From the NCBI RefSeq assembly GCF_019976755.1, contig NZ_AP023441.1, positions 4,461,501 to 4,525,500 on the forward strand: DNA of 64,000 nucleotides. The letters run 5' to 3'. Numbering within the stretch: the stretch's first letter is position 1; each line of letters starts with the position of its first letter. This document shows positions 18,973-28,359 of the stretch, piece after piece. Position numbers and translations under genes: made by a program. Source of the stretch: Nostoc sp. MS1. Its GTDB lineage: Bacteria; Cyanobacteriota; Cyanobacteriia; Cyanobacteriales; Nostocaceae. The notes below the pieces were generated by a model, which had not been told where the DNA came from, ran no database searches, and saw only the letters and a list, made by a program, of their open reading frames with translations.

Positions 18973-19653
18973 CTACTTTCTACTGCTAAGGATAAATTCA
19001 GCGATCGCCAAATCTTGAGGAGTGGTAATTTTTAAATTTGTTTCCTCACCTTCCACAATTCGCACTTCGATACCGCACTTCTCAAATAAAGCAGCATCGT
19101 CTGTCACTTCCCAACTTTGGCGAACACCTTCAGCGTGGCATTGTTTGAGCAATTCAACGTTAAATCCTTGGGGGGTTTGTGCTGCCCAAAGATTGCGTCG
19201 GTCTGGTGTACTTTGAATTATGCCACTTTCTTCCACAACTTTAATCGTGTCTTTTACCGGGACAGCCGCAATTAAACCAGAACATTGACGAATGGCTTGG
19301 GCGCAGGAGTTGAGTAAATTTGGTGTTACCAAACATCTAGCGCCATCGTGAATTAAAACTTGCTCTGCGGTGGCTGGTAGCGCCTGTAAGCCGTTGTAAA
19401 CAGATTCTTGTCTAGTGGAACCGCCAATAATCAATTCAACTGGCTTAGTGAGGCGTAAATTAGCGAGAATAGATTTAAAATCTGGCCAATCAATGGGTTG
19501 AGAGATAATGCCAATCCAGGTGATTTCGTCGGCTGCTTGTGCAGATAGGAGAGTCCAAGCGAGAATGGTTTGCGATCGCACTTTCAGTAAAAGTTTATTG
19601 CGATCGCTCCCCATTCTTTTGCCAACTCCGGCGGCGGGGATGAGTAAATACAC
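18973..19653 (-). CDS. ispD: 2-C-methyl-D-erythritol 4-phosphate cytidylyltransferase
   Basis: A 226-residue enzyme of the methylerythritol phosphate pathway that joins MEP to CTP. The nucleotide-binding glycine-rich loop is IPAAGVGKRMGSDRNKLLL. Other marks are LIHDGARCLV, AVPVKDTIK, and AAQTPQGFN near the active site, with TDDAALFE following. Length is typical. It lies upstream of scpB on the same strand, but a spacer of 165 bp with repeats separates them. Cytosolic. Confidence 0.96.
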   Translation of the reverse strand: MYLLIPAAGVGKRMGSDRNKLLLKVRSQTILAWTLLSAQAADEITWIGIISQPIDWPDFKSILANLRLTKPVELIIGGSTRQESVYNGLQALPATAEQVLIHDGARCLVTPNLLNSCAQAIRQCSGLIAAVPVKDTIKVVEESGIIQSTPDRRNLWAAQTPQGFNVELLKQCHAEGVRQSWEVTDDAALFEKCGIEVRIVEGEETNLKITTPQDLAIAEFILSSRK

Positions 19654-19806
19654 TGTGTTTTAATGTCAAACTAGGGAATGAATACAGGAAACCTTAGCTA
19701 TCCTCCAATTCAAAATTATGGATTGAAAATGACTAAGTTTTGAATTGTGAATTTTGAATTTCCCGTATTCCCCTAAAATAAGGAGCGATAAGCGTCAATA
19801 AATATT

Positions 19807-20766
19807 ATGCGAGTAGTAGCCCTTGTACCTGGCGGAATTGGCGATCAAATTCTGTTTTTTCCGACTCTAGACGATCTGAAGCGCTATTACCCAAAAGCGC
19901 AGTTGGATGTTGTTGTGGAACCCCGGTCAAAGGCTGCCTACCGGGTGAGTAAGTCAGTCAATGATATACTGACCTTCGATTACAAAGACCGAAACAGCCT
20001 AGCCGATTGGGGAAATCTGGTCGGCACGATGCGCGATCGCGAGTATGATGTGGCGATCGTTGCTGCACAAAGCTGGTTAGTGGGTTTAATGCTCTGGTTG
20101 ACGGGTATTCCCACACGTATCGGCTACCAAGGCAAAGGTGCGTCATTCCTTACCAAAACTGTACTACCGAAATCTTCTCAGTATGGGGCGACAGTTTACC
20201 ACGATTTACTTAAACCAATCGACATCACAACCCCTACGCCGGAGTTAGCGGTAAATGTGCCGAAACCTGATATTGAATGGGCAAACAACGAGCAAAAGCG
20301 CCTGGGACTTAATGATACAGGTTACGTTCTGATTCATGGCGGCTCTAGCTGGACATCTCAGTCTAAGACTTTGGATACAGTTTACCCTGTGGGAAAATGG
20401 CAAGAAATCATACAAGATTTTCGCCAAAAGCAGCCAGATTTACCTGTAGTGGTGATACAAGGCCCTGATGATGAGCAATTTGTGCGATCGCTGCGAGATT
20501 CTTCGTTAGAAATTAAGGTTATATCTCCTGATAATGTCGGTAAACTAACGGCGATAATTGCAGGAGCTAACTTAATGCTGACTACCGATAGTGCGCCACT
20601 ACATTTAAGTGTGGCAGTACAAACCTATACCATTGCATTGTTAGGCTCAACAGAACCTACAAAATTGCTACCAAACAGCGATAAATTTTTAGGAATTAAA
20701 TCTCCTACAGGTAGGGTAGCTGATATTGCACCCAAGACTGTGTTAGAGAAAGTTTGGGGAGGTTAA
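19807..20766 (+). CDS. Glycosyltransferase family 9 (heptosyltransferase-like)
   Basis: A 319-residue GT-B-fold protein. The N-terminal domain begins MRVVALVPGGIGDQILFFPT, the usual start of the ADP-heptose:LPS heptosyltransferase family, and the C-terminal nucleotide-sugar domain contains LIHGGSSW and MLTTDSAPLHLSVAV. Members build lipopolysaccharide cores, but many cyanobacteria lack heptose in their LPS, so the sugar is uncertain. It is preceded by TTGAATT-type repeats and divergent from ispD. Probably acts at the cytosolic face of the plasma membrane. Confidence 0.88.
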   Translation: MRVVALVPGGIGDQILFFPTLDDLKRYYPKAQLDVVVEPRSKAAYRVSKSVNDILTFDYKDRNSLADWGNLVGTMRDREYDVAIVAAQSWLVGLMLWLTGIPTRIGYQGKGASFLTKTVLPKSSQYGATVYHDLLKPIDITTPTPELAVNVPKPDIEWANNEQKRLGLNDTGYVLIHGGSSWTSQSKTLDTVYPVGKWQEIIQDFRQKQPDLPVVVIQGPDDEQFVRSLRDSSLEIKVISPDNVGKLTAIIAGANLMLTTDSAPLHLSVAVQTYTIALLGSTEPTKLLPNSDKFLGIKSPTGRVADIAPKTVLEKVWGG

Positions 20767-20836
20767 GGGGGAGATAGGGGAGATGAGGGAGACAAAGGAG
20801 ATAAAAATTCTCTACTCAGCACTCATTTCTCCCTAT

Positions 20837-21310
20837 CTAAAACATTTCAAAAAACGCATCATCTAATTCGTAACCTAGCATTTGTGCCATAGATTTAAGG
20901 CGTGATTGCCAGGGTATATCTTGTTGTTTTAACCAATCGCTTAAAATAAAGATTTTGTGCATCAAAAAGATTTCTAATGCTTCGGGGTTGTACTGAATGC
21001 CCTCCTTGGCGCTGAATTGATGCGGTACAAGCATGGCGGCGTAACGTCCCAATTCGCCTGCTTTCCAGTCTAGTAAAAATGGCAACCAAGGATATTTAGC
21101 ATCTAAGCGGATAAACCACAGCCTTAATTCGGGAATTTCTGGCAATTCACGGGGATCGCCAGGTTCTAGGGGATAGTCAATAGCAAAATTTAACTGCTGT
21201 TCGTGGGAAGCGATGGTTCCATCTAGCAGCAGTGGCTTAATCACCGTATGGGCTGGTGATAAATCAAGGGTATTAACAGCGTCAGTATTGATTGCGATCG
21301 TAATTGTCAT
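20837..21310 (-). CDS. CRR6-like NDH-1 assembly factor
   Basis: A 157-residue soluble protein (start chosen at MTITIAINTD; an upstream 52-residue extension would be repetitive). The conserved part includes PEIPELRLWFIRLDAKYPWL and LLDWKAGELGRYAAMLVPHQ, as in the CRR6/DUF1817 family. In plants and cyanobacteria CRR6 helps mature NdhI during NDH-1 assembly. It is the last gene behind menA-menC-menE on the same strand, about 150 bp from menE; whether it is cotranscribed is not shown. Identification is from remembered family features. Confidence 0.75.
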   Translation of the reverse strand: MTITIAINTDAVNTLDLSPAHTVIKPLLLDGTIASHEQQLNFAIDYPLEPGDPRELPEIPELRLWFIRLDAKYPWLPFLLDWKAGELGRYAAMLVPHQFSAKEGIQYNPEALEIFLMHKIFILSDWLKQQDIPWQSRLKSMAQMLGYELDDAFFEMF

Positions 21311-21462
21311 GGACTCATCAGCTACTTTTTTATGCTCAGTAGTATGCTTGACAATCAACATTATCAGCTTTCTGCTACTGACGCTACGTTTTATTAGTGG
21401 GGAATAAGAAAAATTTTTGAGTAGTGCTGAGTAATTATTTTCTCCTCCGCTCCTCTGCTTCC

Positions 21463-22869
21463 TCATTTCCCCAACTTCAAAGCAGCTATCTGTTGTAATT
21501 CCTGACGATTAACTTTACCTTGGGCATTACGTGGTAAGTTATCTATGGAAATCCAATGTTTAGGTATTTTAAATCTACTGAGTTGATGAGAGAGGATAGT
21601 TTTGATTTCATCAGCAGATGTGTTGTTATCCTTGGGAATATAAATTGCTGTTAATGCTTGTCCCCATTGTTTATCAGGTATGCCAAGTACACAAACATCA
21701 ACAACCATTTGTGTAGCGCGTATCACTGATTCTATTTCTATAGGATAAATATTTTCTCCACCTGTAATTATTTTATCGCTGTTTCTACCAACAATATTTA
21801 GATAACCTTGCTCATCTAAAAAACCTATATCATCTACCTGTAAATAATTCTTTTCTTCAATATTTGGATAATAACCAAGTGATAAAGATTGAGCCTGAAT
21901 TGTAACATTACCTATTTGATTGGCTGGTAAAATTATCCCATGTTGATTACAAATTTTTACTTGAGCATGAGGCAGTATTTGACCACTGTTAATTTTACCA
22001 TTTAAAAAATCATCTGGTTTAAGAGTAGCTACTTGAGAGGCGGTTTCTGTCATGCCGTAGGTAGGCGCTAATCTAATATTGTAGTATTTGGCTTTTTCTA
22101 ATAATTCTTTCCAAGCAGGCGCACCACCTAAAAGCACAGTTTTAAATTTAGATAACCATGCAGTTAATTCGGCGTTTTCTAGTAGCCTTTGTAGTTGTGT
22201 TGGTACTAAAGATATAAAAAAATCTGTAGGTTCAATTTGGTATATTTGATATTTTTCTAATGCTTTGAAAGGTAAAATAGCTAATTTACCATCTGTGGTA
22301 AAAGAACGCATAAACTGCATTAAGCCACTCACATGGTATAGCGGTAAAACACAAAATGAGTTAACTTGCGCAAGTTGAAAATATTCTTTAAATCCTTGCA
22401 CAGAAGCTATTAGTGTTTCCCATGTGTGGATAGCAAATTTAATTTGTCCTGATGAACCACCTGTGGGAATCATGATTGATGGAGAGTGGAAAGTGGGGAG
22501 TAACTCACCCCTAACCCCTCCCAGGAGGGGAACAGAAAGATATGAGGTGAGATTTCTATATTTTGAATTGATTTGTCCCCAAATAATATCTGGTTGTACT
22601 AAATTAAATACTTGATGCCATTCTTGTTCACCCCAGTCTGGATTACAGAGAAAAATATGGCAGTTAGCAGCACAGGCAGCAATAAAACTTGCTAGAAATC
22701 TAATAGGTTGATTTTCAGATATGATAATTTTTGGTGATGTATTCCTTGCTGATAATTGTGTAAGTTCTTTATATAGTTGTGTGGCTAGTTGATGAAGTTC
22801 ACGGCTGTCATAACCAATCAGCCAATCATCATAATTTTGGTGGTTAAGATAGGCTAAAGGTTGTTTCAT
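21463..22869 (-). CDS. menE: 2-succinylbenzoate-CoA ligase
   Basis: A 468-residue acyl-AMP ligase (start at MKQPLAYLNHQNYDDW; a 39-residue upstream extension is spacer sequence). It activates o-succinylbenzoate with CoA for phylloquinone synthesis. The ATP-binding loop is IMIPTGGSSGQIKFAI, followed by APTYGMTETAS and, at the end, PRNAQGKVNRQEL with the catalytic Lys. Just before the P-loop the coding sequence contains a translated repeat insertion (about 19 residues, including VPLLGGVRGELLPTF). menC lies 58 bp upstream on the same strand. Confidence 0.93.
   Translation of the reverse strand: MKQPLAYLNHQNYDDWLIGYDSRELHQLATQLYKELTQLSARNTSPKIIISENQPIRFLASFIAACAANCHIFLCNPDWGEQEWHQVFNLVQPDIIWGQINSKYRNLTSYLSVPLLGGVRGELLPTFHSPSIMIPTGGSSGQIKFAIHTWETLIASVQGFKEYFQLAQVNSFCVLPLYHVSGLMQFMRSFTTDGKLAILPFKALEKYQIYQIEPTDFFISLVPTQLQRLLENAELTAWLSKFKTVLLGGAPAWKELLEKAKYYNIRLAPTYGMTETASQVATLKPDDFLNGKINSGQILPHAQVKICNQHGIILPANQIGNVTIQAQSLSLGYYPNIEEKNYLQVDDIGFLDEQGYLNIVGRNSDKIITGGENIYPIEIESVIRATQMVVDVCVLGIPDKQWGQALTAIYIPKDNNTSADEIKTILSHQLSRFKIPKHWISIDNLPRNAQGKVNRQELQQIAALKLGK
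22503..22535. repeat. GC-rich palindromic repeat inside menE
   Basis: The sequence contains CCCCTCC / GGAGGGG arms (22515-22530) preceded by ACCCCTAA. Similar CCCCT-rich elements are frequent between cyanobacterial genes. Here it is in frame and read as protein just upstream of the ligase P-loop. Confidence 0.7.
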
Positions 22870-22927
22870 AAATCTAGAATAGTTAGTAATTCGTAATTCG
22901 TAATTATTAAAATAGTTATTGTGATTG

Positions 22928-23929
22928 TTAGAATAAGACGTTATTTTCACATTCTTCTGCGAAAAAGTGATTAACGCCAAAACCAACTGCCCTTTTGTAA
23001 CGAGATAATTCTGCTGCTAGTTTTAAGGCTGCTTGTCTGGCGATCGCAGTTTCAAATACAGATGAGAATACCGCATCAATTTCATGCTGTTGACAAAACT
23101 GTCGCAGGCGTGAGGGTGAACCAATAATGGCTGGTTTGATCACAAATACATCCCGCCAACCTTTCTCATAACAATCAGCAAGTTGCTTGAGGGTAGCCAC
23201 AGATTCATCTAAAGCGATCGCAGTGCTATAAGCTTCACTCAATACCAACATTTGAGAAAATTTATCCACTGACAATGGCTGTTCGATAAATTCGATTTTT
23301 ATGGGTAAATTATCACAAGCCTGTAGCCATGTGTGAGCTTGGTGATAACCAAGTCCACCATTTGCATCTAGCCGCAGTTTCGCTGTTGTAGGTAAACTTT
23401 GGATCAATAATTCAAAAATCTTCAATTCTTGGGCTATCTCACCCACGCCAATTTTCCATTTAAACGTGCGATATCCCTCGTTCCATAAGCTATGCCATTG
23501 ATCTAGTGCTGCTTCTCCTGCGGGGAGTAAAGCGCTATAGGTGAGGTGGGGAGGTGGGGAAGATGTAGCTTTAGCTTCCCGCAGGGTGGGAGATGAGGAG
23601 AAATTATTTAATTTTGAATTTTGAATTTTGAATTTTGAATTTTCTATCGCTGATTCAAAGCCAAATTGACAAGCTGGTAAACTATCGGGAATTGAGTAAA
23701 TGATTTCTTGGGTGATTTCTTGGGGTAGTTGGTGACAGAAATCCAACGCCTGTTCTAAAGTCTCAGAACCAAACCAGCTAATAGGTGCAATTTCTCCCCA
23801 ACTAACGTTACCGTTTGTATCTGTAAGACGAAGAATAATTGCCTCGCGTACTTCCCAAATACCATGACTAGTAACTAGCGATCGCAAAAATTTTCTAGCT
23901 ATGGGGCGAAATTCAAACTGATAAGCCAT
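22928..23929 (-). CDS. menC: o-Succinylbenzoate synthase
   Basis: A 333-residue enolase-superfamily enzyme that dehydrates SHCHC to o-succinylbenzoate for phylloquinone. The active-site lysine is in RTFKWKIGVG, the metal ligands are in RLDANGGLG, EFIEQPL and ALDESVA, and the second lysine is in FVIKPAIIG. Between the N-terminal lid domain and the barrel (about residues 95-130) lies a low-complexity insertion containing SKFKIQNSKL and SPTLREAKATSS. It is encoded by a TTCAAAA heptamer array plus a 23-bp repeat found elsewhere in the window. The enzyme is probably still active because all ligands are intact. Confidence 0.94.
   Translation of the reverse strand: MAYQFEFRPIARKFLRSLVTSHGIWEVREAIILRLTDTNGNVSWGEIAPISWFGSETLEQALDFCHQLPQEITQEIIYSIPDSLPACQFGFESAIENSKFKIQNSKLNNFSSSPTLREAKATSSPPPHLTYSALLPAGEAALDQWHSLWNEGYRTFKWKIGVGEIAQELKIFELLIQSLPTTAKLRLDANGGLGYHQAHTWLQACDNLPIKIEFIEQPLSVDKFSQMLVLSEAYSTAIALDESVATLKQLADCYEKGWRDVFVIKPAIIGSPSRLRQFCQQHEIDAVFSSVFETAIARQAALKLAAELSRYKRAVGFGVNHFFAEECENNVLF
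23564..23643. repeat. STRR plus 23-bp repeat inside menC
   Basis: A TTTTGAA heptamer array (23611-23643) is followed, in the gene direction, by the inverted copy of the 23-bp repeat at 18825 (here 23564-23586). The heptamer is read in three frames in turn, giving a cycling seven-residue peptide S-K-F-K-I-Q-N. Confidence 0.85.
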
Positions 23930-23934
23930 AGGTT

Positions 23935-24050
23935 AGTTGACAGCTGACAATTGAAAATTGACAGTTGACAGTTGACAGTTATCAGTTATTCTCCCCTGCT
24001 TCCTCATCTCCCCCCACTCCCAACTCCCAACTCCCAACTCCCCACTTAGC
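23935..24050. repeat. STRR arrays between menC and menA
   Basis: TTGACAG/TTGAAAA heptamers (23937-23990) are followed by CAACTCC heptamers (24015-24045). The second array ends just before the menA stop. Confidence 0.85.
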
Positions 24051-24054
24051 ACTC

Positions 24055-24960
24055 TCACACTCCCGCAATTACAAACCCCAAACCCAACAACAAGCAAGCC
24101 CAGAAATGCACGGCTACGGCGATGAATTTACAGTTGCTAACTTTTTCTGGTTGGTTGTGGTTTTGATGAACGTGGCGACATAGCTTGAAGGCGTAGGGTA
24201 GACTCAGCCAACTCAACAATGTCCATACGGGGAAAAATCCCAACAGCACAAACAGTAGGGTGAAGGGATAAATGCTGGCTGTGAACCAAATGAGGACTTT
24301 TGCACCATTAGCTGTACCTAAACGGACAATGGGCGATCGCTTGCCGGCGGCAATATCATCTTTAACTTGGTGGAAGTGTGAGCAAAATAAAATTAGGCTG
24401 GTGACAATACCGACAATTACTGAGGCTGCTAAACTCGATATTGACCAAGTTGGGGTTTGGCTGTAATAGCCTGCGGATACTGCTAAAGGCCCGAAAGCAA
24501 AGAAGCAGAGGATTTCCCCTAAACCCTGATATCCTAGACGAAAGGGAGGGCCTTGGTACATATAGCCCAAAGCACAACACAGCAAAATTATACCGATGAC
24601 TGTCGGGTCTTTTTGCCAAATGGCGATCGCTACAATTCCCAGTAAGCCAGAAATTAAACACAAATTTCCTAACCAAAATACTAAGGTCTTCTTACCTGTT
24701 AAATTCACCAGAGAATGATGCTTATTTATATCAATTCCTGTTTCGGAATCGAATACATCATTACTGATATTTTCCCAAGCCAGAATTAAGATTGCGGCGG
24801 CTATAAAAGTAGCAAATATTGTTAAATTAAATACTTTTTTATCTGTAAAAGCTACTGCACTTCCTACCCAAATGGGCATGATGGCAACACTATACATAGG
24901 CGGCTTAATTGCCGCCATCCATAACTTACTTTTGGGACGGGAAATTTGCTTTGTAGTCAT
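24055..24960 (-). CDS. menA: 2-carboxy-1,4-naphthoquinone phytyltransferase
   Basis: A 301-residue membrane prenyltransferase of the UbiA superfamily with about eight to nine hydrophobic segments. The diphosphate-binding aspartate motif is NISNDVFDSETGID, and a second loop contains FHQVKDDIAAGKRSPIVRLG. In cyanobacteria it attaches the phytyl chain to the naphthoquinone precursor of phylloquinone, the A1 cofactor of photosystem I. It heads the menA-menC-menE group and is divergent from menF. Localised in the plasma or thylakoid membrane. Confidence 0.95.
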   Translation of the reverse strand: MTTKQISRPKSKLWMAAIKPPMYSVAIMPIWVGSAVAFTDKKVFNLTIFATFIAAAILILAWENISNDVFDSETGIDINKHHSLVNLTGKKTLVFWLGNLCLISGLLGIVAIAIWQKDPTVIGIILLCCALGYMYQGPPFRLGYQGLGEILCFFAFGPLAVSAGYYSQTPTWSISSLAASVIVGIVTSLILFCSHFHQVKDDIAAGKRSPIVRLGTANGAKVLIWFTASIYPFTLLFVLLGFFPVWTLLSWLSLPYAFKLCRHVHQNHNQPEKVSNCKFIAVAVHFWACLLLGLGFVIAGV

Positions 24961-25262
24961 TGGTCTTGGTAAAGATTTAAAATGGCAATTAAATACAATA
25001 CTTCAATCAAATCTTAACGATTTCGGTTTAACATAAATGTGGTTTTTCATGCTGTTTCAATAGTAAACCTCCTAATAAATATTTTTACACTCTCTGCTGA
25101 CTGCACACAACTAGCTATGGTTTATGAGCGTTCAGGAACACCGCCAACAAGGGAAACCATACTCTGGTGAAATGGTGACTGAATATGTTACCTGTAGAAA
25201 TACGACCATGATTAATTACACTTTGGAAGATAACTTAAAAAAAATTTACTATTTTTAGATCC
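24961..25262. promoter_or_regulatory. Divergent menA/menF promoter region
   Basis: This 302-bp AT-rich spacer must contain the promoters of both men transcription units. I see no recognisable operator, RNA gene or repeat array in it, and no -35/-10 pair that I would defend. Confidence 0.5.
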
Positions 25263-26678
25263 ATGACAGTTTCACCATGTCGTCGTAACTCCTTTGTTGA
25301 ATACAAAGATATATATAAATTTTTGTTAAATGTTCAAGAAAATTGCCTAAAAAATGATTGTAGGCAGATTGTGAGTATCTCCCTAGAAATTGACTGGGTT
25401 GATCCTCTAGCTGTATTAGATAAATTAGCGCAAGAAAATGCAATAAATTTTTACTTTGAGAACAGAGGTAAAGGGGAAGCGATCGCTGGCATTGATGCAG
25501 TCACAAAGTTACAAATAAATGGACAAGAACGCTTCCTTAAAGCCGAGTATTTTATTAAGACAAATTTAAAAAATATCATTAGTTTTGGCAGCACTAATCA
25601 AGCTTTTGCGGGGCCGCATTTTTTTTGTTACTTTAGTTTTTTTTCAGAAAACACTCAGATAGAATACCCCTTTCCTTCTGCTACTGTTTTTTTACCACGT
25701 TGGCAAATATCTGTAAAGAATCAGTGCTGTACATTAGTGATGAATACAGTCATTAACTCTAGTGTTAACATTCAGATATTATTACAAAATTTACGTAACA
25801 AAATAGAGTTTATCAATTCTTTAGAACCATATTCTTCAAATGTTGATTATTTACCTGCTAACCTGAGTAAAAAATTTGTTGCGAATGGACAACGATATAA
25901 AAGCTCAGTAGCATCAGCATTAAAGAAAATTGAGACTAATGAATTAAGTAAGGTAGTGTTGGCAGATATTTTAGATGTGAAATCTAATCAGCACTTTAAC
26001 TTATTTCAATCATTAAATAATCTCCGAAAAATTCATCCTAACTGTTATGTATTCTCTACCAGCAATGGTAAAGGGCAAAACTTTATTGGTGCTAGTCCAG
26101 AAAGATTAATTACCATTCATAATCAACAGTTAATTACTGATGCTTTAGCTGGTTCCGCGCCGCGAGGAAAAACCCCGGCTGAAGATGCAGCTAATGCAAA
26201 TCGCTTACTCAACAGCGAAAAGGAAAGGCACGAACATTTGTTAGTAATGGACTTCATTACTCAACGCCTCACCCAACTAGGGTTGTTACCCCAGGTATTA
26301 CCACCGCGTCTGCGACAATTATCTAATATTCAGCATTTGTGGACACCAATTAACGCGATCGTACCCGCTAATGTCCACCCGTTAAAAATTGTCGCCCAAC
26401 TGCACCCAACACCAGCCGTAGCAGGTGCAGCCAGGGATGTTGCCTGTGAAGAAATTCGCCGCTATGAGCCATTTGAGAGAGGCTTATATGCTGCGCCTCT
26501 GGGTTGGATAGATTCTCAAGGTAACTGTGAGTTTATTGTCGGGATTCGTTCAGCACTAATAGATGGCGATCGCGCTAGACTTTACGCAGGCGCAGGTATA
26601 GTCGCCGGTTCCGATCCTGAGCGAGAATTTGCGGAAGTGCAACTTAAACTTCAAGCCTTACTCAAAGCATTAATTTAA
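25263..26678 (+). CDS. menF: Isochorismate synthase
   Basis: A 471-residue chorismate-binding enzyme that isomerises chorismate to isochorismate, the first step to phylloquinone. The C-terminal catalytic domain shows FIGASPERLI, AGSAPRGKTPAEDAANA, LHPTPAVAG, PLGWIDSQGN and IVAGSDPEREFAEVQLK, the usual signature. The N-terminal ~200 residues are variable, as in plant and cyanobacterial ICS/MenF. Its placement divergent from menA-menC-menE supports the phylloquinone role rather than siderophore synthesis. menB and menD are not in the window. Confidence 0.94.
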   Translation: MTVSPCRRNSFVEYKDIYKFLLNVQENCLKNDCRQIVSISLEIDWVDPLAVLDKLAQENAINFYFENRGKGEAIAGIDAVTKLQINGQERFLKAEYFIKTNLKNIISFGSTNQAFAGPHFFCYFSFFSENTQIEYPFPSATVFLPRWQISVKNQCCTLVMNTVINSSVNIQILLQNLRNKIEFINSLEPYSSNVDYLPANLSKKFVANGQRYKSSVASALKKIETNELSKVVLADILDVKSNQHFNLFQSLNNLRKIHPNCYVFSTSNGKGQNFIGASPERLITIHNQQLITDALAGSAPRGKTPAEDAANANRLLNSEKERHEHLLVMDFITQRLTQLGLLPQVLPPRLRQLSNIQHLWTPINAIVPANVHPLKIVAQLHPTPAVAGAARDVACEEIRRYEPFERGLYAAPLGWIDSQGNCEFIVGIRSALIDGDRARLYAGAGIVAGSDPEREFAEVQLKLQALLKALI

Positions 26679-26679
26679 A

Positions 26680-26718
26680 CTCTGTGTCTCTGTGGTAAAA
26701 AAACACAGAGACACAGAG
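26680..26718. terminator. Perfect 15-bp hairpin between convergent menF and glgA
   Basis: Arms CTCTGTGTCTCTGTG and CACAGAGACACAGAG pair perfectly around a 9-nt A-rich loop. It occupies most of the 46-bp gap between the two stop codons and probably terminates both. A single arm of the same element occurs near 5437. Confidence 0.75.
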
Positions 26719-26724
26719 GAAACT

Positions 26725-28203
26725 CTACCACTTGTATTTAATCCAGTCGTAAATCTCTAGATATTCTGCACCTGGATGATTCCATGAATAGTCATAGTTC
26801 ATCCCTTGAATCGCCAATTTTTGGAAATCTTCAGGAGATTTGTACCATAAATCAATTGCCCGATTCATAGCAGATTCTAAAGCGGGTTTATCAGATTGAT
26901 AGAATACGTAACCATTGCGTTTTTCTGGCGGGAGATTCTCATCATAATCTCTATCAAATACTGTATTTACCAGCCCACCAACACCGCGCACAATGGGAAC
27001 AGTACCGTATTTCAAACCAATCATTTGGGTTAAACCGCAGGGTTCATAATTGCTGGGAACAACAATCATATCTGCCCCGGCATAAATTAGATGGGATAAT
27101 TCTTCATTAAATCCCAGTTCTAAATGCACATCTCGGTTGGTATGTAAAAATCCTTTTTCATGGTGGAAATGAGCATTAATTCCGGCTTCTGTGGCGGAAC
27201 CAAGTAATACGAATTGTGCGCCTTTATTCAAAGCATGATAAATGGCATGATGGACAAGGTGAACACCTTTTTGAGCATCTAAACGTCCGATATAAGCAAT
27301 GATTGGTTTATCAGAAGCTTGAAGTGATAAACGCTCGCGTAAAGCTTTTTTGTTATATTGTTTTTGTTCAAAATCTTCTTGACTGTAGTTGTGGGGAATG
27401 TAACGATCAACTTCTGGATTCCAGAAATCGTAATCGATACCGTTGAGAACCCCTTTAAATTTGTCTTTGTGCAGATACAGCGTATGACCTAAACCACTGC
27501 CCACATCTGTATACTGGGCTTCTAAGGCGTGGTTAGGTGAAACTGTCGTCACCGCATTGGCGTAAACAATTCCCCCTTTCATGTAGTTGATAGCGAAGGG
27601 GTTAAAGTTATCCTTGAGTTTATCGTCTTGGAAGTAATAATCCTCTCTATTTAAGCCTGTCGCCCAGAGAGTTTTAGCACCACCAATTCCCTGATGCTTA
27701 AAGTTGTGGATGGTGTAGCAAACCCGTTGCGTATCCATGCCATGATATTTATAAATCTCATACAGCATTACAGGAACTAAACCTGTTTGCCAGTCATGAC
27801 AATGGATAATTTCAGGACGCTTATTGCTTTGGTGGAGAAATTCTAAAGCGGCTTTGCTAAAGAAGGCAAAGCGCATATCGTCGTCATCACAACCGTAATA
27901 GCAGCCACGATTAAAGAAATTGTCTTCAGAATGGGGTTCGATGAAGAAACACACCCGTCCATGAACCCAGCCGCAGTACACAGAACAATGAATTGCTGCA
28001 CCAAACCAGGGAACCCAAAGGTTTAAGTAAGCCTCATGTAGCCCCCAAATATGGTCGTAGCGCATACAATCATACTTGGGTAAAATTAGCTCGACGCAGT
28101 TACCCCGAATCTCTAACTCCCTACTTAGCCCGTAAACGACATCCCCTAAACCCCCTGCCTTGATTACTGGGGCGCATTCCGAGGCAATCTGTACAATGTA
28201 CAT
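26725..28203 (-). CDS. glgA: Glycogen synthase (ADP-glucose type)
   Basis: A 492-residue GT5 glycosyltransferase (start at MYIVQIASECAPVIKAG; six upstream codons are unlikely). It transfers glucose from ADP-glucose to glycogen. The N-terminal substrate loop is KAGGLGDVVYGLSREL with Lys15, and the C-terminal nucleotide site includes VPSNYEPCGLTQMIGLKYGT and VRGVGGLVNTV. The unusual Cys/Tyr/Trp-rich stretch near residues 70-110 fits the second cyanobacterial isoform (GlgA2-like), though this assignment is from memory. Cytosolic, single gene. Confidence 0.94.
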   Translation of the reverse strand: MYIVQIASECAPVIKAGGLGDVVYGLSRELEIRGNCVELILPKYDCMRYDHIWGLHEAYLNLWVPWFGAAIHCSVYCGWVHGRVCFFIEPHSEDNFFNRGCYYGCDDDDMRFAFFSKAALEFLHQSNKRPEIIHCHDWQTGLVPVMLYEIYKYHGMDTQRVCYTIHNFKHQGIGGAKTLWATGLNREDYYFQDDKLKDNFNPFAINYMKGGIVYANAVTTVSPNHALEAQYTDVGSGLGHTLYLHKDKFKGVLNGIDYDFWNPEVDRYIPHNYSQEDFEQKQYNKKALRERLSLQASDKPIIAYIGRLDAQKGVHLVHHAIYHALNKGAQFVLLGSATEAGINAHFHHEKGFLHTNRDVHLELGFNEELSHLIYAGADMIVVPSNYEPCGLTQMIGLKYGTVPIVRGVGGLVNTVFDRDYDENLPPEKRNGYVFYQSDKPALESAMNRAIDLWYKSPEDFQKLAIQGMNYDYSWNHPGAEYLEIYDWIKYKW

Positions 28204-28359
28204 CTGTAGTCCTCGCTTCACAAAAGTTTATGTTTACTATATTAATGGGTACATGAAATATGTACTCATTGACAAGTGACTTAGGGAATGTTACGCCAGA
28301 TTTTGACTTAAAACCTTGATTTAGGGAATATCTATTCAGGATTTCGTGACTTTCTGGAG

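Noticed and set aside
21311..21466. N-terminal extension of the CRR6-like protein
   Set aside because: The conserved domain starts at MTITIAINTD; the extension is low-complexity spacer sequence.
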